Shown one piece after another: positions 1-5,251 of a stretch of DNA of 5,251 bases. The notes under the pieces were generated by a model. It was not told the origin of the DNA, made no database searches, and saw only the letters and a list, made by a program, of their open reading frames with translations. The stretch lies in the NCBI GenBank assembly GCA_937888925.1, contig CALARM010000058.1, positions 1 to 5,251 of the forward strand, in the 5' to 3' direction. The translations under genes and the position numbers were made by a program. Source of the stretch: an uncultured Synergistia bacterium (GTDB lineage Bacteria; Eremiobacterota; SpSt-956; JAKJGF01). Position 1 is the stretch's first letter. Each line of letters begins with the position of its first letter.

Positions 1-4
1 CAGA

Positions 5-80
5 GCCTGCCAGGCAGAAGCTTTTTACGGGTACCCTTTTACCTGTTACGGTAATGAGATACTAACCGGTGACGGGTGGC
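5..80. repeat. Degenerate heptad (7-nt period) repeat tract at the rlaP-like 3' end
   Basis: On the minus strand, 7-nt units between 52 and 25 include ACCGTAA, CAGGTAA and CCCGTAA, so GTAA recurs in phase with one degenerate unit between them. On the plus strand TTACGG occurs at 25 and 46, exactly three periods apart. The phase can be followed weakly to about 80, across the stop codon of the minus-strand gene, so the last few residues of that protein (PPVTG) may derive from the repeat. A short self-complementary stretch, GCCTGCCAGGC at 5-15, lies next to it. No gene is seen in 1-61. The tract resembles the cleaner heptad element at 5094-5219, but it is degenerate and could be chance. Confidence 0.4.
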
Positions 81-1261
81 TTCAAATCAATAGAGTTCAG
101 ATATTTTCTGGCACCATGTTCCCTGCAGAGCAGAAGAAATTCATCAGCAGACCTGTAATCAGGCTCTTCGGGAAGAGAAGTTTTTTCATAGGCTTTCTCA
201 AATCTTTCTGCCAGTTCATGCGCTTTTTTAAGAGTCTCTTCTATGGGAATTTCTCCTTTTTTTACAGATAATAGTTCCTTCTTAATAATACCTTTAACCT
301 CTATAAGAGGTTCTCCTTCTGTCATCCAGTTAATACCGGAATATAAAAGCCTGAGCAGATTATAGGCATTTTTCGGTCTGTATTTACGGGCCGGCATTAT
401 TTCCTCTTCAGGTGCATCTTTCAAAAATTCTTTCAGAATATCAAAGCCCCTCTGAGGAAGTAATCCTCTGTCATAAAGGGATTGATACAGATCCGTAATG
501 AGTTCTTTCGCTTCATAAGGAGTTTTTACTGGTATTTTTTCTGCAAGTATTTCACTTACCTGATCCATGTTTAAATCTGGATGTTCGCCTATAATAACTA
601 TAATCTGATTCTGAACTCTGTATCTGTTTAATTTCTGATGTATCTTTTTAAACTGACTCATGGCATAATGACCGAAACTCCCGTAGATATATCTGGAAAT
701 AAACATAGATCTTTTTTTTCTCAATTCTTCTCCCAGTTCTGTAATTTCAGTAACAAGAGGAGACCAGAGGGTTTCCAGTGTATTTGCATCTGCCCTTAAA
801 CCCTGATATATTGCTTTCTGTACCTCCCAGTACTGGCTGTCCGTCTCAGGGTTACGTATCTCATCAGGAGCATCATAAATACTTGCTGTGGCAGAAAAAG
901 GTAAGAGAAAGATTCCTTTTTTATCCGTATCTGAAGCCTCATCGGAAAGACCCCATGCCCGGGATCCTACAATAGCCTCATATATAATCTCGTTTTTTAA
1001 TTCCTTCCATTCATAGTGACTCCTGGAAATTTCATGGAGTACATTTTGTTTTTGAACAGAAAGCTGATCCCTCTGACATGTAATTTTCCTGCCTCCCGGG
1101 GTTATTATTTCATATGTATTATAATAAAAGCTCTGAACTCTTCCTACTGTGCCGGCTTTTAATATATAGCCGTCATCAGACTTCTGAGGAGATTTTAATA
1201 CTACATCTGTTCCTTTCGGAATAGTAATTGAATTTTCGTCGAGAGTAAATTTTTTATTCAT
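62..1261 (-). CDS. RlaP/YcgL-family nucleotidyltransferase with N-terminal beta-rich domain
   Basis: Predicted DNA polymerase beta-type nucleotidyltransferase of the RlaP/YcgL family (PF10127 type), some members of which sit in RNA-repair operons; substrate unknown, expected cytosolic. Numbering here is for the longest open frame, which reaches 1309 (415 aa). The catalytic signature GSRAWG (115-120) is followed by SDTD (126-129, metal-binding D127 and D129). A probable third carboxylate is E162 in YWEVQKAI, and NTLETLWSP (176-184) is also family-typical. The helical C-terminal part keeps FGHYAMSQF (212-220) and KNAYNLLRLLYSG (313-325). Residues about 28-85 form a separate beta-rich, SH3/KOW-like segment (PKGTDVVLKSP, AGTVGRV, YEIITPGGRK). 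The start is uncertain because no Shine-Dalgarno precedes any candidate ATG (1309, 1288, 1261). I prefer 1261 because an extended -10 box places the transcription start just before it. No polynucleotide kinase, ligase or Hen1 partner is present in the window. Family call is strong; biological role is unknown. Confidence 0.85.
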   Translation of the reverse strand: MNKKFTLDENSITIPKGTDVVLKSPQKSDDGYILKAGTVGRVQSFYYNTYEIITPGGRKITCQRDQLSVQKQNVLHEISRSHYEWKELKNEIIYEAIVGSRAWGLSDEASDTDKKGIFLLPFSATASIYDAPDEIRNPETDSQYWEVQKAIYQGLRADANTLETLWSPLVTEITELGEELRKKRSMFISRYIYGSFGHYAMSQFKKIHQKLNRYRVQNQIIVIIGEHPDLNMDQVSEILAEKIPVKTPYEAKELITDLYQSLYDRGLLPQRGFDILKEFLKDAPEEEIMPARKYRPKNAYNLLRLLYSGINWMTEGEPLIEVKGIIKKELLSVKKGEIPIEETLKKAHELAERFEKAYEKTSLPEEPDYRSADEFLLLCREHGARKYLNSIDLKPPVTG

Positions 1262-1268
1262 AAAATAT

Positions 1269-1277
1269 ATTATATCA
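1269..1277 (-). promoter_or_regulatory. Extended -10 promoter for the rlaP-like gene
   Basis: Read on the minus strand this is TGATATAAT, a perfect TGnTATAAT extended -10. No good -35 is seen 16-18 nt upstream, which is normal for extended -10 promoters. Transcription would start near 1262, directly before the ATG at 1261, giving a leaderless or nearly leaderless mRNA. This is the main reason for choosing that start codon. Confidence 0.5.
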
Positions 1278-1287
1278 TACAATATCA

Positions 1288-1317
1288 TTGACCGGTCCGA
1301 TAAATTCATGTTAACAT
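1288..1317 (+). promoter_or_regulatory. Promoter for the ModE-like regulator
   Basis: TTGACC at 1288-1293 is a 5-of-6 match to a -35 box. An 18-nt spacer leads to TAACAT (1312-1317), a moderate -10. The predicted transcription start is about 1324, adjacent to the ATG at 1325, which has no Shine-Dalgarno. It runs back to back with the rlaP-like promoter and overlaps the palindromes at 1290-1297 and 1308-1317. Confidence 0.4.
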
Positions 1318-1321
1318 AACG
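1298..1321. promoter_or_regulatory. Candidate ModE-like operator with central palindrome
   Basis: An imperfect inverted repeat, CGATAAAT, 8 nt, ACATAACG, encloses the perfect 10-bp palindrome ATGTTAACAT (1308-1317). The outer half ATAACG resembles the outer half of the E. coli ModE operator (TATATAACG), recalled from general knowledge; the left half matches only 5 of 8 positions. It covers the regulator's -10 region, so autorepression is plausible but inferred. Confidence 0.3.
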
Positions 1322-1324
1322 GCT

Positions 1325-1672
1325 ATGAGAGTCAAATTAAAAATAAGCATAATAAATGATAAAGAAGAATCTTTCATGGGTATAGGACTTGTATGGCTTT
1401 TAAGAAAAATAAAAGAAACAGGTTCAATAAGTCAGGCAGCAAAGGACATGGATATGTCTTATGCAAAAGCTCACAGAATAATAAAAAGACTCGAAAAAAA
1501 CACAGGGGAAAAAATACTTGACACAAAAACAGGTGGTATAGACAGAGGAGGTGCTTTACTTACTCCCTTTGCAGAAAATTTTATCGATAAGTATGATAAA
1601 TATCAGAAAAAAGTTAAAGATTACGGAGAAAAAGAATTTCTGTTTTTTCTGAGTGGTATTGGAGAACATTAA
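1325..1672 (+). CDS. ModE-type N-terminal winged helix-turn-helix regulator (single domain)
   Basis: A 115-aa DNA-binding protein matching the N-terminal domain of the molybdate regulator ModE. It opens with a VKLKISI strand, then GLVWLLRKIKETGSISQAAK (about 21-40) and MSYAKAHRIIKRLEKNTGEK (44-63). These are the helix-turn-helix, with the recognition helix near SYAKAHRIIKRLE. The wing follows as TKTGGIDRGGALLTPFAENFIDKY (68-91). Full ModE carries C-terminal molybdate-binding TOBE/Mop domains; none is present, so metal sensing by this protein is not supported. Such stand-alone forms are common in anaerobic bacteria and are often annotated as LysR-like or ModE-like. The first ATG is chosen because residues 1-8 belong to the conserved fold; the next Met (codon 18) would cut into it. 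There is no Shine-Dalgarno. It is divergent from the rlaP-like gene, and no molybdate transporter is nearby, so its target is unknown. Confidence 0.8.
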   Translation: MRVKLKISIINDKEESFMGIGLVWLLRKIKETGSISQAAKDMDMSYAKAHRIIKRLEKNTGEKILDTKTGGIDRGGALLTPFAENFIDKYDKYQKKVKDYGEKEFLFFLSGIGEH

Positions 1673-1677
1673 GATAC

Positions 1678-1711
1678 TAAGGAATGAAAATTAATTAATT
1701 TTCATTCCTTA
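1678..1711. repeat. Perfect 34-bp palindrome after the ModE-like gene
   Basis: Two 17-nt arms are exactly complementary with no spacer, centred between 1694 and 1695 on TTAATTAA. The outer arms read TAAGGAATGAAAA and TTTTCATTCCTTA. It begins 5 nt after the regulator's stop codon. In RNA it would fold into a long AU-rich hairpin and may act as a transcription terminator or 3' stabiliser. A canonical U-tract does not follow on either strand, so this is not a textbook intrinsic terminator. A dimeric-protein binding site or a miniature mobile remnant are alternatives. Confidence 0.75.
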
Positions 1712-1800
1712 ATTGAGATGAGTTGGAGAGTTGAAGGCACTTGGAAGAATTTCCCACAACTATTGGCAAGAGCTCGGAACTTTGAAAGGATAAACCTGAT

Positions 1801-3084
1801 ATGGAATCGAATCTTAAAACTGAACCGATAAATAATTCATCATATAAATATCTTATTATTTTTTTACTGGGGCTTATTTTACTTATCATTTACCGCGGAC
1901 CCGATTATATAAGACTCTGGACAGTATTTCCTAACAAACCCGGATTTGGACTTGATTTTAAAGCCTATCATAACGGTTCGAGTGCATTATATAACAAATG
2001 TCATGATATAATATATAATGTAGAGAAATTAAAAGAGTGGAATAAGTCCCGTGGAGAAAAAACAAGGCTCGGGTGTGAATATCCTCCTCTATTATTTGTT
2101 ATTTATCTTCCCTTTGCACTTTTAAAGCCTTCACAGTCCCTATGGTTAAACTTTTATTTAAGTCACCTCATACTGTGTTTAAATATAATTTTATTATTGT
2201 CAGTAAGAGCTAAAACCTGGGGAATAAGAAAAACAATAATAATTTTTCTTATGATCTTACCTGTATTTTTTCTCTTTTCACCTACTATCGACTGCCTTTT
2301 TGCAGGACAGTTAACTATCATTATGCTATTCCTTGTTACTCTTTTCAGTATATTTTATGCAAAAGGGAAAAAAACAGCATCTACTTTTATATTAGCCTTT
2401 TCAATTTCATTAAAAATATTTCCTGTTATATTCCTTGTTTATTTTTTAGTTAAAAGAGATTATAAATCCATCATTAAAACACTTATCTTTCTAATACTAC
2501 TTATGTTACCGGTAATTATTTATACAGGTTCTATACATATATATATTGTGTATCTGAGCAACATACCAAAGAGTATATATTTTGACTATTTTGCCAATCA
2601 ATCTCTCTCTGCATATATAAACAGTTACTTTAAACCCACAGATTATACGACACCACTACTTAACTCACCATTAACAGGTAATATTTTAATATGGCTAATC
2701 ACATTTGTCATATTTTATGTAACACTAAAGCCAGTCAAAATAAGATGTAACACTGAAAAAATCTATCTGGAAATAGGGACATTTATATTACTGCTTCTTA
2801 TTTGTATACCGCGATCCTGGCCTCATTATCATATGTATCTGCTTCTCACTATATTTCTTATTTATCTGGGAATTGAACATAATATCCAGTCTAAAAGCCA
2901 ATATTTTATATTATACCTTATTTTATTTTTTGCTACAGGATTGATTGATGGTGAGGTATCGGGTATAACAGAGGACATCATTTTAAGAATCTACTTACTT
3001 AAATACCATCTGATTTTCTATTTGTTACTATTTTTATGGTTTATAAGTATGTTCATCCTTACTAAAGTAGAAAAAAATGACTGA
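1801..3084 (+). CDS. GT87-family (DUF2029, GT-C fold) membrane glycosyltransferase
   Basis: A 427-aa integral membrane protein of the GT87 group, which transfers mannose or another sugar from a polyprenyl-phosphate donor at the outer membrane face of the cytoplasmic membrane; actinobacterial PimE is the known example. The first transmembrane helix (about 17-31) is followed by GLDFKAY (50-56), whose D52 is the likely GT-C catalytic base. Then come CEYPPLLFVIYLP (92-104), AGQLTIIMLFL (168-178), SLKIFPVIFLVYFL (203-216) and NQSLSAYINSYF (266-277), all family-typical positions, and SWPHYHMYLLL (339-349). About 11-12 hydrophobic segments span the protein. AAGGA at 1786-1790 is a Shine-Dalgarno with a rather long 10-nt gap. 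The gene looks more AT-rich than the mutase downstream. Donor sugar and acceptor cannot be read from sequence. No clear promoter was found in 1712-1800. Confidence 0.82.
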   Translation: MESNLKTEPINNSSYKYLIIFLLGLILLIIYRGPDYIRLWTVFPNKPGFGLDFKAYHNGSSALYNKCHDIIYNVEKLKEWNKSRGEKTRLGCEYPPLLFVIYLPFALLKPSQSLWLNFYLSHLILCLNIILLLSVRAKTWGIRKTIIIFLMILPVFFLFSPTIDCLFAGQLTIIMLFLVTLFSIFYAKGKKTASTFILAFSISLKIFPVIFLVYFLVKRDYKSIIKTLIFLILLMLPVIIYTGSIHIYIVYLSNIPKSIYFDYFANQSLSAYINSYFKPTDYTTPLLNSPLTGNILIWLITFVIFYVTLKPVKIRCNTEKIYLEIGTFILLLLICIPRSWPHYHMYLLLTIFLIYLGIEHNIQSKSQYFILYLILFFATGLIDGEVSGITEDIILRIYLLKYHLIFYLLLFLWFISMFILTKVEKND

Positions 3085-3099
3085 AAAATATATGTCATC

Positions 3100-3556
3100 T
3101 TAATCCATATACCATAGTTTGAAAAAAGGAAATCTGGCTTTAGCTAATGAAACTGCATAATATTTCATTCGACTGTAAGACAAAATTAGACAATGAATAT
3201 ATATCTTGAGTTCCTGACCTCCTATCTTTACTATCCATTCGGTCCAGTCATACTGCATCTGATGCCCAGGGTCTGTTTCAAATATGGTTGTTACATCTTT
3301 CTCTTTACGATATCCGAGCTCCCTCAGATACCTATATAAACTATAGGCAGAACCTTCGTATCACTGGGTCAGGAGGTTCTCATAAATTACACTGCCTATC
3401 AACTCTTTTTCCAAACATTCCTTTATAAATGAGGCATACTCCTCTGCTTTTCTTTTTTTTTGTACTCTTATGAAACACTGGCTCCTCATTATCACCCTTT
3501 TCTACTGATTTACCAGCATAGCCTTATCGGGATTGAAGCAGTGCGTAGATTTCCAT
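3100..3556 (-). pseudogene. Broken IS21-family IstA transposase relic
   Basis: Fills most of the 605-base gap between the GT87 gene and the mutase. The minus strand from 3360 encodes YEGSAYSLYRYLRELGYRK, then FETDPGHQMQYDWTEW (3282-3235), then YIHCLILSYSRMKYYAVS. This is the IstA integrase core around its first catalytic Asp (family motif PG-Q-Q-DW). The frame has a TGA at 3363-3361, a TAG at 3504-3502 and a frame change near an A9 run (3461-3453). The upstream part begins with ATG at 3556 (MEIYALLQSR), followed at once by TAA. Similarity stops after about 3140, and the frame ends at TAA 3102-3100, so the second catalytic Asp, the Glu and the istB ATPase gene are missing. Most of the N-terminal helix-turn-helix is also missing. 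The remnant cannot transpose. Family assignment is good; exact ends are unknown. Confidence 0.8.
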
Positions 3557-3594
3557 GAAAACTATATTTTTTAATTAAGAATACCTGATAAATG

Positions 3595-3623
3595 TTGACT
3601 AATAATCTTCAATCAAGTAAACT
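3595..3623 (+). promoter_or_regulatory. Promoter for the mutase gene
   Basis: TTGACT (3595-3600, 5 of 6) is followed by a 17-nt spacer and TAAACT (3618-3623, 4 of 6). Transcription would start about 3630, giving a leader of about 60 nt that opens directly with the stem-loop at 3632-3663. This supports independent transcription of the mutase, separate from the GT87 gene. Confidence 0.5.
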
Positions 3624-3631
3624 CTTAAAAT

Positions 3632-3663
3632 AGTAACCGGCCATCGGTGAAGACCCGGTTACT
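3632..3663 (+). promoter_or_regulatory. 5'-leader stem-loop of the mutase mRNA
   Basis: AGTAACCGG (3632-3640) pairs perfectly with CCGGTTACT (3655-3663), a 9-bp stem with a 14-nt loop. It would lie at the very 5' end of the predicted transcript and ends 10 nt before the Shine-Dalgarno. A role in mRNA stability or regulation is inferred; no U-tract follows, so it is not a terminator. GTAA at 3633 and GTGA at 3647 lie two 7-nt periods apart, echoing the heptad repeats at both ends of the window. Confidence 0.55.
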
Positions 3664-3673
3664 GACCACAGAC

Positions 3674-3681
3674 AAAAGGAG
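3674..3681 (+). promoter_or_regulatory. Strong Shine-Dalgarno of the mutase gene
   Basis: AAAAGGAG lies 8 nt before the ATG at 3690 and fixes that start. It contrasts with the missing Shine-Dalgarno of the divergent pair at 1261 and 1325. Confidence 0.8.
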
Positions 3682-3689
3682 TTTCTTCA

Positions 3690-5090
3690 ATGAAAAAAAT
3701 AGTCATACTCGGCGCAGGCCCTGCAGGGCTGGGATCTGCATGGAGACTTTTCGAACTTTCAAATAACGACTGGGAACTTTACGAAGCAGAAAATTATGCA
3801 GGAGGGCTTTCTTCAAGCCATATGGACGATAAAGGATTCACATGGGATCTGGGAGGTCATGTCCAGTTCAGCCATTACGGTACCTTTGATAAAATGATGG
3901 ATTTCCTGCTCGGAGAAGACGGATGGATTTATCATGAAAGAGAAAGCTGGGTATGGATATGTGACAGATTTGTCCCATATCCGTTTCAGAATAATATACA
4001 TCGCCTTCCTGATGAAGAAAAATGGAAGTGTCTTCAGGGGCTTATAGAACTTTATAAAAATAAAACTGAAAAAAAACCTGCCAATTTCGAGGAATGGATA
4101 CTTTATACACTTGGTAAAGGTATAGCGGAACTCTTTATGTTTCCCTATAATTTCAAGGTATGGGCCTATCCCCCTTCTGCAATGCAGTCTTCATGGCTAG
4201 GTGAAAGAGTTGCAGTGACAGATCTCGAAAGAGTGACAAAAAACATAATCTTCAATACAGATGATGTTTCATGGGGCCCAAATAACCGGTTCAGATTCCC
4301 GAAACACGGTGGAACAGGGGCAATATGGAGGAGTCTTGCAGAAAAACTGCCGGGAGAAAAACTTCACTGGAACCATAAAGTCTGCAGAATAGACTCTGAG
4401 AAAAAGAAGATCTATTTCGAAAACGGTAATAACACCGATTATGATATTCTCATAAATACCATTCCTCTGGATCAGTTCATAAATATGTCTGATCTGAAAC
4501 AATTCAGAGATGTAACGAAAAAGCTCACTCATTCCGCAACCCATGTGGTAGGACTCGGTTTAAAGGGAAAACCTTCTGAGAATCTGGATAAAAAATGCTG
4601 GATGTATTTCCCTGAAAGTAAATCTCCATGTTTTCGCGTGACAGTTTTCAGTCATTACAGTCCCAATAATTCCGCAGATATTTCAAAATACTGGTCATTA
4701 ATGGGAGAAGTCTCGGAGTCTCCCGTAAAACCTGTTAATCAGGAAAAAGTAGTGGAAGATACGATACAGGGTTTCCTCAATACAAAACTTATAGAATCAA
4801 AGGAGCAGGTTTACAGCACTTGGTACAAAAAAATAGAATACGGTTATCCTGTGCCATGTCTTACGAGAGATGAAGCAATAAAGATCTTACTTCCCGAATT
4901 AATGAAACATGATATATACAGCAGAGGCCGTTTCGGCGCATGGAAATATGAAGTGGCAAACCAGGATCATGCCTTTATGCAGGGCTGGGAATGTGTTAAT
5001 TATTTACTTTATAAAACGCCTGAACTGACCCTCTGGTATCCGGATCTGGTAAACAGAGGACATGCAATGCTCGGGAAAAACTGGTATTAA
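3690..5090 (+). CDS. Eukaryotic-type UDP-galactopyranose mutase
   Basis: A 466-aa cytosolic flavoenzyme predicted to interconvert UDP-galactopyranose and UDP-galactofuranose using reduced FAD. The N-terminal Rossmann motif is GAGPAGLGSA (8-17), with E32 and AGGLSS (37-42) for FAD. From memory of Aspergillus fumigatus UGM, collinear motifs include GGHVQFSHY (55-63; H57 as H63), VPYPFQNN (95-102; Y97, Q100 as Y104, Q107) and PYNFKVW (152-158; N154, W158 as N163, W167). Further ones are WLGERVA (169-175; R173 as R182), WGPNNRFRFP (195-204; N198 as N207), CWMYFP with R316 (Y306, R316 as Y317, R327), GYP (Y386 as Y419) and GRFGAWKYEVANQDH (413-427; R414, Y420 as R447, Y453). Bacterial Glf enzymes are shorter (about 370-400 aa) and share little of this pattern. 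It has its own promoter. No galactofuranosyltransferase is in the window. Generic annotation as a protoporphyrinogen-oxidase-like FAD protein is likely but less specific. Confidence 0.87.
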   Translation: MKKIVILGAGPAGLGSAWRLFELSNNDWELYEAENYAGGLSSSHMDDKGFTWDLGGHVQFSHYGTFDKMMDFLLGEDGWIYHERESWVWICDRFVPYPFQNNIHRLPDEEKWKCLQGLIELYKNKTEKKPANFEEWILYTLGKGIAELFMFPYNFKVWAYPPSAMQSSWLGERVAVTDLERVTKNIIFNTDDVSWGPNNRFRFPKHGGTGAIWRSLAEKLPGEKLHWNHKVCRIDSEKKKIYFENGNNTDYDILINTIPLDQFINMSDLKQFRDVTKKLTHSATHVVGLGLKGKPSENLDKKCWMYFPESKSPCFRVTVFSHYSPNNSADISKYWSLMGEVSESPVKPVNQEKVVEDTIQGFLNTKLIESKEQVYSTWYKKIEYGYPVPCLTRDEAIKILLPELMKHDIYSRGRFGAWKYEVANQDHAFMQGWECVNYLLYKTPELTLWYPDLVNRGHAMLGKNWY

Positions 5091-5093
5091 ATC

Positions 5094-5135
5094 GTGAGTC
5101 GTGAGTCGTGAGTCGTGAAAAGTGAAAAGTGAAAA
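5094..5135 (+). repeat. Left heptamer array: 3 x GTGAGTC plus 3 x GTGAAAA
   Basis: Six exact 7-nt units in tandem: GTGAGTC three times (5094-5114), then GTGAAAA three times (5115-5135). It begins 3 nt after the mutase stop codon. It is the left half of a larger inverted arrangement with the array at 5171-5219. Confidence 0.92.
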
Positions 5136-5143
5136 GGCAAACC

Positions 5144-5168
5144 GTGTTCGACCGGTAATGGCGAACAC
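5144..5168. repeat. Stem-loop between the two heptamer arrays
   Basis: GTGTTCG (5144-5150) pairs with CGAACAC (5162-5168) across an 11-nt loop. A competing pairing uses GTAATG (5155-5160) with CATTAC (5172-5177), so two mutually exclusive hairpins are possible. No U-tract follows, so a standard intrinsic terminator for the mutase gene is not supported. Confidence 0.65.
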
Positions 5169-5170
5169 AG

Positions 5171-5219
5171 TCATTACGAACCACGCATCACGCATTACGC
5201 ATTACGCATTACGCATCAC
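5171..5219 (-). repeat. Right heptamer array, inverted (GTAATGC / GTGATGC units)
   Basis: Seven 7-nt units in strict phase. Plus-strand units are TCATTAC and GAACCAC, then GCATCAC, GCATTAC three times, and GCATCAC. Read on the minus strand they become GTRATGC-type units, sharing the GTRA core with the left array in the opposite orientation. The 35-nt spacer between the arrays is itself five periods, so 5094-5219 is 18 heptads long. Confidence 0.9.
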
Positions 5220-5241
5220 GAATTTATCTGTTGTATTACTG

Positions 5242-5250
5242 TGGTATAAT
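5242..5250 (+). promoter_or_regulatory. Extended -10 promoter at the right edge
   Basis: TGGTATAAT is a perfect TGnTATAAT extended -10. There is no convincing -35 at the usual distance. It faces out of the window and probably drives a plus-strand gene beyond 5251; that gene is not visible. Confidence 0.5.
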
Positions 5251-5251
5251 A

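Noticed and set aside
5..26. Intrinsic terminator made of GCCTGCCAGGC followed by a T5 run
   Set aside because: The self-complementary core leaves a 1-nt loop, which cannot form a stable hairpin unless the stem is shortened to about 3 bp.
2..280. Plus-strand open frame entering from the left edge and running antisense through the rlaP-like 3' end
   Set aside because: The open stretch mirrors the coding strand of a well-supported gene, has no family motif, and ends at a TAA inside that gene.
778..975. 65-aa plus-strand open frame
   Set aside because: It lies antisense inside the rlaP-like gene over its catalytic region, with no start signal or recognisable motif.
1718..1831. Short plus-strand frame (37 aa, starting MSWRVEGTWK) before the GT87 gene
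   Set aside because: No Shine-Dalgarno, overlaps the GT87 start in another frame, and matches nothing I recognise; it could be a gene remnant but is unsupported.
4269..4544. 91-aa minus-strand frame inside the mutase gene
   Set aside because: Shadow of the mutase, whose conserved motifs run straight through this stretch.
4996..5195. Two short minus-strand frames across the heptamer arrays
   Set aside because: Repeat-encoded peptides (SRLTTHDSR-like) produced by the 7-nt period; they also overlap the mutase 3' end.
5094..5219. CRISPR array
   Set aside because: Units are 7 nt with no 25-40-nt repeats and no unique spacers; no cas genes are present.

Overview
The window is bacterial DNA: short intergenic gaps, Shine-Dalgarno sites in front of two genes, sigma70-like promoter boxes and a decayed insertion sequence. 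It is AT-rich. The phylum cannot be fixed from the sequence. Heptamer-repeat intergenic regions and a eukaryotic-type UDP-galactopyranose mutase suggest an uncultured or environmental lineage, but that is inference.

Layout: bases 1-61 hold only a degenerate 7-nt-period repeat at the 3' end of the first gene. Bases 62-1261 (minus) encode a standalone RlaP/YcgL-type nucleotidyltransferase with an extra N-terminal beta-rich domain. Divergent from it, 1325-1672 (plus) encodes a small ModE-type winged-helix regulator. Their shared start region carries back-to-back promoter boxes and palindromes, and both transcripts may be leaderless. A perfect 34-bp palindrome (1678-1711) closes the regulator gene. 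Bases 1801-3084 encode a multi-pass GT87 (GT-C fold) polyprenyl-phosphate-sugar-dependent glycosyltransferase. Bases 3100-3556 (minus) are a broken IS21-type IstA transposase relic. Bases 3690-5090 encode a UDP-galactopyranose mutase of the eukaryotic (Aspergillus/trypanosomatid) type with its active-site residues intact, behind its own promoter and a leader hairpin. Bases 5094-5219 are a strictly phased heptamer-repeat element, and an extended -10 promoter sits at the right edge facing the next gene.

How the genes relate: the GT87 enzyme and the mutase both fit surface-glycan synthesis. The mutase would make UDP-galactofuranose in the cytosol, and the GT87 enzyme would add a sugar from a lipid-linked donor at the outer face of the membrane. 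No galactofuranosyltransferase is visible here, and the IS relic separates the two genes, so they are probably not one operon. The RlaP-like enzyme and the ModE-like regulator form a divergent pair with no obvious tie to the glycan genes. The most unusual points are the eukaryotic-type mutase and a family of GTRA-phased heptad repeats that recurs at three intergenic loci.
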